Source: Aulostomus chinensis (Eukaryota > Chordata > Actinopteri > Syngnathiformes > Aulostomidae). Taken from it: DNA of 64,000 nucleotides. Below are positions 48,901 to 60,033 of the stretch, one piece after another. Positions within the stretch are counted from its first letter, which is position 1, and every line of letters starts with the position of its first letter. Made by a program: the position numbers and the translations under genes. A model generated the notes under the pieces. The model was given only the letters and a program-made list of their open reading frames with translations. It did not search any database and was not told the origin of the DNA. Location of the stretch: NCBI GenBank assembly GCA_037954235.1, contig JBBMOA010000010.1:22284029-22348028 (forward strand). The letters run 5' to 3'.

Positions 48901-49619
48901 TTCAGATAGCCATTCAGTCTAAGAATGTAGATTTTTCATTTTTCTTTCAAGCAGATGTATGCACTGGTTAAGGCCTCCTGGTGCTATTCTAGACAAGTAA
49001 TTAAGGCAAATCCACTTCATTAGCTAGGACCTCATCCCCCACCCTGCGAGAAAACAGGAATGTCTGTCTAATAGCAAGATGTTATAATTGCAGGAGAGAG
49101 TTATCCAGGGTGTGTGGTATCAGATATCACTGCTGTAAAATTAAAATGGTAACCTTTCATGGACGTAAACATTGTGTAATTATTGTCTCCCTCAGGAAAA
49201 CTCAAGCATCTGTTCAAATATTTCAACTGGTGCAACTGTAGGCCATCAATCAAGTGTGTTGGAAGTTGTAATTCAAGATATTATATGATGATAACTGTGG
49301 GATTATTTTAAAAAGTTCACTTGTTACCAGCAAACTACTGAGATCATTTCAGTGAAAATCTGCCATACAAATCTCATCAGTGCAAATTCAATGTGCACGT
49401 GGATGCGCATATGGAGTAATGCAATTTTCAAGCCATGCTCTATTATTACAATAACAGCTAATTGTTAGATGCACTATACAGTATGTGCCCCTTGAGTGCT
49501 TTCTATTTTTTGAGAGATTCTTGCTTAATTCATTATATTTGCTATCTACAGAATGGATTACAGATTTTTGGGGTGGCGGTATCAGGTTACATCCAAAGAT
49601 GGTTGTCATGTGAGTGGTT

Positions 49620-50085
49620 GTACTGTAGCAGGACCCAAATGGAGAGAACGGAGAGAAGACCAGGCAGGACTCGAAGAAACTAGGTGGGTTCATTTTACAA
49701 AGGCACTCAAAGAAACATTGGTACACAAAAAGTGACACATACAAGGAACCGACAACCACTGGTGCTGACAACCCAACTAAATACACGGCTGATGACGAAA
49801 AGCGACAGGTGGGAGAACACAAGAGCAGGGAAGGAGCTGATAGGGTAGGAGACACTAAGAGTAGGGCTGTGACTGACGAGGACTGATGCACTGACAGGAC
49901 ACAGGTGAAGCACTAAAAAGGGCGGGAACCTGACAAAGACAGGAAATGACAACCACACGACGACACAGGAGAAAAGCGCAAACAATATAAAACAGGGACT
50001 GAGCATTAGTGAACTGCAACAGGTGCACAAATTAAAAGTCCATAACAAAACTAGACACGGTCCAGATGGGACCATAACAATGGTA
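49620..50085. mobile_element. Dispersed non-autonomous transposon-like repeat
   Basis: The segment starts near GTAGCAGGACCCAAATGG and ends near GTCCAGATGGGACCATAACA. It is filled with purine-rich text of the type GACAGGACACAGGTGAAGCAC and GACAAAGACAGGAAATGACA, which I recognise as a very common teleost repeat lacking any coding capacity. The opposed ends GGACC and GGTCC are compatible with short inverted termini. Frames of 120 to 170 codons on the minus strand here are not genes. Confidence 0.6.
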
Positions 50086-51615
50086 ACATTAAAAATGCAA
50101 TGACGTATGATAAATATGACAATAAATCCACTTCAGAGATTTGTATACCATGCAGTGACCAATGACCAAAGCTACTTTGCCAAAAATCCACAAAGTAAAG
50201 CCGCTGAATTATACCGATAATACATTTTTAAGAGTGAGAAAACTTTTAATAGCTTTAAATGTGTAAGTCATTTCAGTAACCACATAACAACAAACTACGT
50301 TTATCCTCTTATGAAGTGAAGCTAAAAAAAAAAAAAAGATCCAGGGTTTCTTAGCCTAACCCAAAAGCACACACATGAACTTCTCCGTCAAGATCCTGCA
50401 ATTCCAGACTCCCCAATCATTTCTTAGTCATCAGATTTCTTAGTTGTTCTGACTAAAATCAGCAAAAGTAGCTGTAAACTATACTGCAACAGTTATTTTA
50501 AGGAAAGGGTTTTGTTGTTGTTGTTTTTTTTCCACTGGAGTAACTATCTGCAAAGTATTCAGCGGGTAAAAAAAAGAGAGACCTAATTTGATTGCAAACC
50601 AGGTCAAACAAGCACTCAGCCAGATATGTAGAAATTTACTTGAGGTCAGTAAAAGAGTAAATGAGTTTTAAATTGTATTAATTTATAGAGCAATACTACA
50701 ATCATCTGTGCCTTGGATGTCAAATGATGATTTTTTATTTTTGTTTTTTTTACCATTCCAGCCTGTTTTTGCACCGTGGGTCAGAGAGGACAGAAATTTC
50801 ATCGATGCTGTATGTCATGCACTTAAATTACATTTGACAATAAAGTGACTTTGATCTACTCAAAAGCTCTGCTATTTCTTTTTTCAAACAGCAACAATGA
50901 TTGACATTTTCTTATATGTAGCAGACCCGCAAATTACACATAGAAGAATTTGGTATCACTGAAATTATTTAGCTCCCAGGGAGAAGGGCTATTTTCAAAC
51001 AAGGGCAGCAGATAATATCCGCAGCATCGATGTTAATACCTGATGAGATAAAGTGGTTGGACATGCCCCGGATACCCAATGAAAGCACTGAGGTGTGAGA
51101 CATTCAATATAGAATTAATCAAAAGCTATCCAGTGTCTAAATAAATCATTAAATCTTGCTTAGTGCTACAGCCCCTATGGCAATCATAGGCGCAGAATTT
51201 CCAGTTGAGTAGCATTTGTCTATAAAAATACAATTAGAATTTGTCATGTAGGCAGTGGAGCTGTTCTTTGCTGGGTTTTTTTGTTTTTGTTTTTTTTCTG
51301 CCGGCCCTGCTGTTTCCTACACCATTAGAGGAGTCTGAAGGGGAGAGCCATGCGGGAATACTAGCTGTCTTTCCTGGACTCATTTGAGAGGTAACAGGTA
51401 CCACAAACAACACATGGTGGGTCTAACACTCAGCTCTCCACCGGCTCTCTCAGTGGGAATAAGGAATCTGACAATAGGCTCACTGTCCTCACTAACATGA
51501 GAAGAAGAGACATGTTTATATGAGACTAAAGAACAATCTGGATATTTAGTTAAAAAAAAAAACTTTGTACTTATGTAAATGTAATATCTACAAAAAAATG
51601 CAAATAAAATATTCA

Positions 51616-52645
51616 AGGTTCCCACTCTTTCCCTGAAATTATTTTCCAGGACTTTTCCAGGACATTTCCACGGCTACAGAGACAAGTTATACACAAGTGT
51701 ATGACAAGTCATACACTAAAATATTTCTCTGTCCCCCTCATACTTTGGAAGTGTTCCTTTCTACAGGTGTAACTTGCATTTACCCAGATTGTTTCCATGT
51801 TGATTACTCATACATTTGATGAGCAGTCTATGGCTATAATTTAGAACAGAGAGGAGGCTGTGGCCACGGGAGAGAAAAACCTCACACTCGCGAACCGATA
51901 CTAGCGACACTTTTCAACTTAGAGTCGCTACTTTTGTCTCTAGGTACTACAAATCCTTAACGCCGTCTGAAAGTCGCTAAATGTAGCGACAAAATAAACT
52001 GAAAACACTGGGTTGCAGAACCGCTCTAAGCCGAAATGCAGATTTAATTGGCTGGTAGCGTCAAATGGGGCGCTCTGCCGGCTAGAAGCAGAGAAGCACT
52101 GTGCCCAGAAAAAAGGTGACAACATACATGCGTGCGCATAACTTTTAACCCATTTGCATTCAAAGGCAGGGGGAGGATAAATTATTTTCCAGGAAATATC
52201 AACTGTTTCCAGAACATTTGTCCATTTTTCCTCATTTTCCATATGTTTTCCATGACTGGAAAATTGGTCAATCATTTTCCAGGTTTTCCAGGACGGTTGG
52301 GAACCCAGGCTAGAGCCTATCCCAGTGGCTTTCGGCCGAGAGGCAGGGCTCACCCTGGACAGGTCGCTAGTCCATTGCAGGGCCAACACATAGAGACAGA
52401 CAACCATTCACACTCACAGTCACACCTACGGTCAATTTAGAGTATCAATCAGCCTCGTCCCCTCTTGATGTCTTTGGACTGTGAGAAGAAGCCAGAGTAC
52501 CAGAGAGAACCCACGCAGGTACAGGGAGAACATGGAGACTCCTCACAGAAAAGCCCAGTGCCTGAGCCAGGAGTTGAACCCGGAACCTTCTTGCTGTGAG
52601 GCGACAGTGCTAACCACTGCACCACCTGCCTGCGTGGGAACCCTG
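51616..52645. mobile_element. Composite repeat: inverted-end element interrupted or abutted by a SINE
   Basis: The left end reads AGGTTCCCACTCTTTCCCTG with TTTTCCAGGACTTTTCC behind it. The reverse complement of this theme, TTTTCCAGGTTTTCCAGGAC then GGTTGGGAACCC, appears at about 52274-52307, and a second GTGGGAACCCT lies at 52634-52644 after the SINE. This suggests a non-autonomous hAT-like element. The right terminus could be either copy, and I see no clean 8-bp duplication. Confidence 0.5.
52308..52630 (-). mobile_element. tRNA-headed SINE, minus strand
   Basis: Read on the minus strand it begins with an A box TGGTGCAGTGGTTA (52611-52624) and a B box GGTTCAACTCC (52570-52580). A body with CTTCTCACAGTCCAAAGACA and CTAAATTGACCGTAGGTGTG follows, and it ends near CACTGGGATAGGCTCTAGCC. 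This is a widespread teleost element with a LINE-derived tail. It is well preserved compared with the fragment at 14512-14595. Confidence 0.9.
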
Positions 52646-55629
52646 ATATTTCTTTTTTTTCCTGAAACCATGCTATAACAGCAACCTGATCCATTAGGAC
52701 CAACTCCAGCAGATGCTTCTCTCTCCTTTTCTGAGATCAAATGGATTTTCTGTCATTATTCGAGCTGCCTTAGCAAGAACAAGACAAGTGGTTATGTATG
52801 CTCTGCTCTACATGTCAGTCTGCTGCATATCCATCAAGAGGGTTAAGATTTTGTTAGAGAGCACAGATGGTCTGCAATTATCATGGAATGAAAGTAATGC
52901 ATCTCAATTTATGTCAGTGAAAAGAAGATATGTAGGTATGCAAAATGCATTATCCACGGTCTCTGTGCAGTGACAAACAGCAAGTAGAACGGAACTGGAC
53001 AAATTGTGTGTTGGCTGCAGTTCATTGATAACTCAACATCAACATCAAGAGGACCACATTCCATTTGATATTTAAACTCAAAACTGATGTCTCATATCCA
53101 TAAAAACAGGGGCACGGCATGCATGCACCATGTGCGACTCATTAAATTATTATTTAGCCTCAGATAGTTTCATTCCTCGTGGTGTTGGTGGCTAAATTAC
53201 TTGCTGGGGTGACCTCTTTTAACCACATTTCCCTCGTCCTTGCAGACATGGGGGATGATTAGGCAGTTCAAATGAAAGCTTATTTAAATTCTCCCACAGC
53301 CACGTCCCTGAGCCCTCTGCGCAGATCAGCATTCCTGCTTGGTCAGCTGTGAGGTGGTGGCGAGCTGGCCCTTTCACCGGGGAGCCCAGCTGCACTGAAA
53401 GCCAACACTGGCTAGCCCCATGCTGTTTTGCATTAAGAGATGCTAATACTGGGAGGTTGCAGTGTCTCAGATCTTGTGGCTCAGCGTGGCAACAGGCTCC
53501 CACTGGCACTCTCTGCAGGAAGAAGCCCCTCAGAGAAAGCCAAGGGCCACAGTGAAACACATGCTTCACAAAAGGATTGCAGGCTTCAGCGAGCAGCCTC
53601 ATCAGCCTTACAGAAGCCCTAGCTCAATGTTCCTCCAAATGAAACCAGGACCCTAAAAAAACACTGCAGCCCTGGGAGCTACTAATGTGAATAATGATGC
53701 TGCTGAGAGCATTTACTTGTTGGAAATCCAGCGGAACATTTTAAGCCCTGTATGTGGTCTTGAATATGACCTTGAGCAAATGTAATCTGAAGTGATAAAG
53801 ACCAGAGCAACAGATTCACTGAGGGCAATCATTATAAGCATGGATATTTTTTTATGTGGTTGGTTACTGGCAACAACAACAACAAAAAAAAAGAATATTG
53901 CCTGCATTCTTTGAATGTGATTTGGAATATTTTGTCCATACCTCACGTGTAAATGAGGGATCTGATTTGATATGCCAGTTATTTTTTAGGGGTTTTTTTT
54001 TTTGGGGGGGGGGGGCATTTCCATCAACCTTTTGTAATAGCAATAAGTGACAGTAAGAAACCAGTAACAGTTGTCATGTACTGCAACTGGCTCCTTACTG
54101 TCTATATATTAACAGGAATGTTTTGCATAACACATATTCACATGTCACTAAAATCAAGCTGAGTAAAAGAGCATCGGTATCATGATTTAATATAAAAAAA
54201 CTGTCATTTTTTTCTCACACTGAAATATGCTGTAATTCACTGCAACTTCAAAAAAAAAAAAAAATCTTAGAGCCTGCAAATGACTGAGGTTGGAAGTAGA
54301 TTTGGAGATATTCCCCCACAGTCCTCTCCTCTCCCACCGACAGCCCGAGGCCACCTAAATGCTGTACCTTTCCAAAACACTGCCATTGTTATGAGGCAAA
54401 TCTGCAGAGAAAGAGGCCATTCCCTCCACCCTTGTGCCCTCAAGCGCCATCATGTCACTCCTAGGTGACCAGCCTGTCGCTACTGTGGAATTAGGGGGGA
54501 GATTTGCAACGGGATTAATAACTTATTCTCCAGGCTTTCTCTGCAGCCAGCTGGGGCACTTTGGAGTTTGATGTAATTCAACCCTTTGGGTACTTAACTT
54601 GTAAGCTTGATCAATTATTTAGACCATTTTACTTTGTTTTGTGTTTGTCTTGCCAGTGGGAGAAGCAAGTAGCTGCTGCAGTTGAAAGGCATTCAAATAT
54701 AAAAAATAAAATACTCGATTCAGCAGGACTTATTGGAGATATGTGGAATAAATCACAGAGTTTGATCATCCATGTTTACATATTCATGTAAATGGATCAT
54801 ACACATGAATACAATGTCACAATGTGTGATAGCTTGCCATTGTCATAATAAATTGCTTTTTTCTTAGCCCAGCTTCATTATGAACCCCCAAAAATGAGCC
54901 AAACTGTGCCAGATGGAATCAACACAATCATGAATTGAGTTGGTTAACAAGAGATACAATGTGTAACATCATTTGACTGCTGTTTGCAGCTTGAGCGCGA
55001 ATGCCTGGCTGTCATTTTGAATGAGTGCTACATCAACAGCAAGAGACAGATATTTTATACGAGGAATGAATAGTTGACATTCATTAATGAGATATCGGAA
55101 AAATTCAAAACCAATTACACTGAATAAGTAATGCATATTCACAGTTTTTCAAAAGCAAAACAAGAAAAAGTATGACACCATGTGAATTGTTTGCTGAAAT
55201 GTGACAAAGCTGCACTACCTAGTTTGAAGAAGCTATATTTGCTCGCAGTATTCCTTTTTTCATATCTGAGTTTCTGACGCTGCGTGCCACCTATTCTTTC
55301 TGAAGAATCTAAACAGGGATTTTAGATGGTTACTCCCACCACCAAACATTGTAACTGAAGAGGAATATCTGTGACAAATATCTTCTGCTCAAACAAAATC
55401 AACCATCTCTTTCAGAGAGGCACTGAACTCTGCAGACCTTGTTTCTCAGAGTTCTTTGCATTTCCTGAGGCTATGTATCGACTCAAAGTTTCTCCAACAT
55501 TTTATGGTGCTCAGAAAAGAAGGGACATATTCTTGCCCGCAGCCATTTCCATGACCTATAACACAACATGTCCAGGAGCAGGGGAAGGCTAACCTCCAGA
55601 CAGCAACAGTAGTTTGAAAACAAACTCAC

Positions 55630-55770
55630 CATCAGCAGTTGCAGGAGCATAAAGGTTCCCTGAGCCAGTTTTAACTAAGAATGAATTGGGGCCAAACTCA
55701 TCCTCAGAGTCAGAGTCCTGGGCTGGCTGAGCCGCACAGTTACCTAGCAACCCTCCCTGGCTCTGATTGG
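55630..55770 (-). CDS. tenm4: tenm4 exon e1: acidic segment of intracellular domain
   Basis: This is a 141-nt exon, phase 1 on both sides. Its acceptor is CTTCTATTGCAG|CC, with a good pyrimidine tract, and its donor is GATG|GTGAGT. It codes a cytoplasmic segment that starts NQSQGGLLGNCAAQ and contains DSDSEDEFGPNSFLVK followed by GSGNLYAPATAD. The acidic DSDSEDE core fits casein kinase 2 sites (inference). The split codon G+AC joins it to e2 as Asp. Because both boundaries are phase 1 and the length is a multiple of three, skipping would keep the frame, and as I recall the mammalian TENM4 reference has no counterpart at this point. An AG/GTAAC sequence at 55742-55745 inside the exon could give shorter in-frame forms. 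The coding call is sound; how constitutive the exon is remains open. Confidence 0.88.
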
Positions 55771-55930
55771 CTGCAATAGAAGGGGGAGGGTATGGGAGCT
55801 ACTCAACAGGGGAGGAGGAGGCGGATGAACAAAGCAGTGGAGGACCTGTGGACCACAAACAGAGACAACACATGGGGCGGGGGGTGGGGGGGTGGTGAAG
55901 CACACCCAAACACAAGCAACATCACATAAA

Positions 55931-55932
<2 letters not shown>

Positions 55933-55995
<63 letters not shown>
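55933..55995. repeat. (CA)31 microsatellite
   Basis: This is a pure CA run of 62-63 bp, about 160 nt 5' of the e1 acceptor in the transcript. Confidence 0.95.
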
Positions 55996-55996
<1 letters not shown>

Positions 55997-57718
55997 GACT
56001 TAACTCTTTACACTTCAAAAACAAACAGGAACACATCTGCCTTTGTCTCCACCACCTTACCCCAGCTGGGAAGAACAATACAAACAACTGAAATGACTTT
56101 GAGACAGAAAAGAAAAGGCAAATGCCTGCCGCTGGTTTAAAGAAATAAAAACACAAACACTTTTTTTGGGGGATGCTAAATGCAAAAATGGAGAAAACAA
56201 GTCTAAATCTCAAGTATCACTCAAAACAGAATAAAACAGACCTCATCAGTTGGTTTGTGCACATAAATCGAAGTCTTGCTGACAGCGGTGCCATTTTGAA
56301 TCTCATGCTAAGTTAACAAAAAAAAATACACAAGCAGATCTGTGCTGTGCTACAGGCAAATGAATAATGTGCTCCCAGATATGGCAGAGTTAGTAGTGCC
56401 TCCTCCTAAGGACCCCTATATAACCCCTGCCAGCCAAGAAATGAATCCAACCTCAACCAATCCCTCCTATTCTGTACTCTTTGTCCATCTCAGTCTCTCT
56501 ACTTGACAGTAATATAAAACACCTCAGGGATCAGACTGGCCACATCACCTGACCAGCAGAACATCAGTCATTTACAGCTGTGATTATAGCATCTTGTTAA
56601 GTTGTAATATAAAACACAAATTCTTGCATGTATCAAAACTATTTTTTTTTTTTCCCTTTCGAGGGTTATTGGCTCCAGCCCTCATGCTGTCATGGTATTT
56701 TAAATCTCTACAGTGCTCCTATTAATGTGTGATTAACGTTTGAAGCAGCTCCGTGCCATGCTGAAAATAGAGCACTTAAGTAACGTGACTGCAGTGAACA
56801 AAGCCCTCATTCTGCTGTGACCCCCCCATTCCCCACCAGCCTGCCCGTTTTGAAGTTGAAATTCCTGCTGACTTGACTGTCATCTATCATGAGAGGCAAA
56901 TTTTCTCTGGTTCTGTAATGATCCCTGAAGAGTAGTACAATACGACTCATTGACTTGCATCTAATTAGGAAACAGTTAGCGATATTAACATATCAGCGAC
57001 AGCCTTACACAAATGTCCACTGCCCCAGAGAGTTTGGCCTTAATATACACATACACTTCACAACACTCACTGCATTTGTCTCTCAACCTTCTAATGCTAA
57101 TGCAGTAATACGTAGGTGCAGAGGCACAGTGGCCATGCTGTGGGCTAGTGAGTGTGTCACTTTAGTGCTTGAATAAACTGTAATGTACAACCGGGAGAGG
57201 AAGAGCATCTGTATCAAATACCCTTGGATACACAGTGGACACTACATTTAGTGTGAGTCAAAATAACAATAGGGTTTTTGAACCGCTCAACCAGCATCTA
57301 TCTAATGTTAAATCATTTAAAAAAAAGATTCAAGTTCTAGCGCTACAGTACAACAGGTCTGAATTTTACAGCATTTCCCTCAAAGTCCTAAATGAGACAA
57401 GAACATATTAAACTCTGCTAAAAATGATGCAGAGATCAAGGTGTCACAGCCATTAATCGTCTGCATAAATGCTTAACTGAGTGTGCCTAGTTCGTGCTGG
57501 TTGTGCAGATCATGCCCAAGCCACATGGATCTTACATCACAGACAGACCTCCCTGGGTGAGCTTGAAATGGCCAGAGACGTTTCTCTGGTTGCCAGTCGG
57601 TTGCCTTTGCCTTTGCTCACTGTGGCCCTGTTCGGACCTGGCATGAAGATGTGTCTCCATCCTGATCGGGGTGGGGGATTGGCACCAGCCACCAGCCAAA
57701 TGCTGGTAAAATGTGAAC

Positions 57719-57741
57719 GTGGTTGGTTGGTTGGTTGGTTG
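57719..57741. repeat. GGTT tandem repeat
   Basis: Five and a half GGTT units lie in the upstream intron. Confidence 0.9.
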
Positions 57742-58232
57742 ATAGATTTCATACACAAACTAATGGTTTATTATGGAGTGGCTGGTGAATTCTAAAATTT
57801 TTCGGAGTGGCTGGTGACTAATCAAGTCTTAAAAAGTTCTTTTCATCATCTGCTCATTTCTTAAGTATGTGAGCTCACACCTGGCATTAAAACGCAATGA
57901 CCTCTTGTGACTGGGTCTCTGGGTCTCATTACCTTACTTTATATGCAAATAAACACATACATTAGTTCTGTTGCTAAATTTTTAATCTGTGTTTATTCAT
58001 CCTCAACAGTTTGTTTTTTAAAATAAAGGTGGGAAAGTTAATTAAATTGTGTGGAAATGAAAAACAGAAACAAAACTCAGATCACTGACATGTGAATTAC
58101 ATTTTGGGGACTAGCATGTTGTTTGGGATGATCTGTTGGTTATTTTCATGTTGAGCTGCTTTTGTTTAATTTGCAAGTGAATTTCCCTGATGTAAGATTA
58201 ATAAAGTTTGTCTGTCTTTTTTGCATGTTCGA

Positions 58233-58233
58233 C

Positions 58234-58265
<32 letters not shown>

Positions 58266-58286
58266 CGAGAGAGAGAGAGAAAGAGA
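58233..58286. repeat. (GA)n tract
   Basis: GAGA units with two GAAA and one GCGA interruptions lie in the upstream intron. Confidence 0.9.
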
Positions 58287-60003
58287 ACCTGCGTCTGTAG
58301 ATGACACGCTCCTTCAATGTTGCCCAGGACACGCTGGGTCAAAAAACAAACAAAGAAAAAACTTCGGCAACCACAAGATGCAGCAGATGGGCTGGTGTTG
58401 TGGTTCTCCAAGGGGCCTGTGGCGCTGTACCAGGCAAACTTAGGAGTGCTCTAGTGGGGCACAGGAGGCAGATGAATCCAGTGGTTGGCTAGTGGCCGAT
58501 TGCAATTGTTTATTTTTAGATAATATACAATCTAAGCAACCATATGGGAATGACTAAAAAAAAAAAATAGACAAAACAAATAAATACAAATATCAAATCA
58601 ATATTATGCTTGAAAATCACTTGTAACAACCCTCTTCTTCTGATATGTTCATTTTTTATACATATAATCATCGCATAAAATATTCAGGGGGGGGGTCCTG
58701 CAATATTCATTAAAATATTCAAAAACACTGGCAGTGGCTGGCAACTTTAAAAATGTCAGTGGGAAAGAGCTAAAACCAGGTCTGAACTGCATCCCAGCAG
58801 CAAAAAGGAGACTTTTCTTTGCAGCTCTGGGGCCACAGGCTTTGCTGTAGTTCCTGACAGCTTGTGGAACCGAAAGTGACTGTTTGGTTTGTCCCGACTG
58901 CTCACACAGACCCCCACCCACTTCATTGAAGGTCTCGATAAACTCATTAGAAAACTAATTAAGAGAGTGAACAAACAAATTGGTATTTGCTAGTGATTCT
59001 GTAGCATTTAGCGCAACCCTTTCTCCCAAGAGAAAAATACTGAGAACATGTTTTATTGAATTTTCATATAAAACTGTTCTCATAGAAAGGAAAGTGTAAC
59101 AGATGATTACGTGTGCTTGTAACTAGTTTACCCAATACAAAATCCAATAATTCCATCGTTAATTATTTTGAAAAATGAATAGACAAATGCCAACAATTAA
59201 TATAAGAATATGTGAGTCATGTAACAAACTATACTCATTTCATATTTTCAGTGTTTATTAAATCATTAAATTAGCATGGATCTGTTTTTAAATGAAGTCC
59301 TCAAATGACAACAGAATTTTTTTTTTTTTTTTTCACTGACTGAAGCTTAACAGCAGCAGAATGTGGGCGGACAGCTATTCATCAGTGTTTTTGTTAAATC
59401 TATGCAACTCACAATGAATAAACAAGTAGGTGTTCTATGTCACAGTCATTAACATCAAGGGCCTATTTTTCTCACGTAATTGATTGTTTAATCTCTTGGT
59501 CTATCAAATGTCACTGGAGAGAGAAACATGCCCATCAACAATTTCGCAGAGCCTAAGGCAGCAAACAGTTACCCATCTGACAAATTCATTCGATTTAGAA
59601 CGATATGTAACAGAGGTACAGTAACGTAAATCATCAAATTAAAATTCCATTTATCAAGATGTTCTTTATTTCCAAAAACCTTTAAGATTATCCTGCGTCC
59701 AGCTTAAAGGACTTTAATTGAATAAATTAAATAGAGAATATAATTCACAGAGAAGATGTAATCAAGTGAATAAAATCAGTTAAGAGGAGTCAACATTATC
59801 CATCCAGAGTCCCGATTTTTAATTCTCTCTCTCCTTATCTCTCAGCCAAGCTAATCACTGTGATTTCTGAACATAAAGCTATATATAGCAATTTATCATT
59901 TCACGGAGATAAAAGTTGTCTTCTTCAAATACAAAACACAGTAAATAAGATCTGCGAATACCACAGTTAAATGGACCTCACACACACATACGGCACGACG
60001 CTT

Positions 60004-60033
60004 CACACGGTGCAGCACACGGTGCAGCACACG
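60004..60033. repeat. 12-bp tandem repeat, 2.5 copies
   Basis: The unit CACACGGTGCAG is repeated twice with a partial third copy. Confidence 0.8.

Larger units (their letters stand above)
45921..55629 (-). other. tenm4: Intron 1 (e1 to e2), 9.7 kb
   Basis: This is the largest complete intron in the window. It holds a dispersed transposon-like repeat at about 49620-50085, a composite of an inverted-end repeat and a tRNA-SINE at about 51616-52645, a G-run near 54004-54015 and scattered poly-A/T runs. No frame inside resembles a known protein. The longer open stretches near 49388-50075 fall inside the dispersed repeat. Confidence 0.8.

Noticed and set aside
49388..50075. Minus-strand frames of 167 and 122 codons rich in Ser, Leu, Val, Phe
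   Set aside because: They lie within or run into a dispersed non-coding repeat, overlap each other, and match no family I know.
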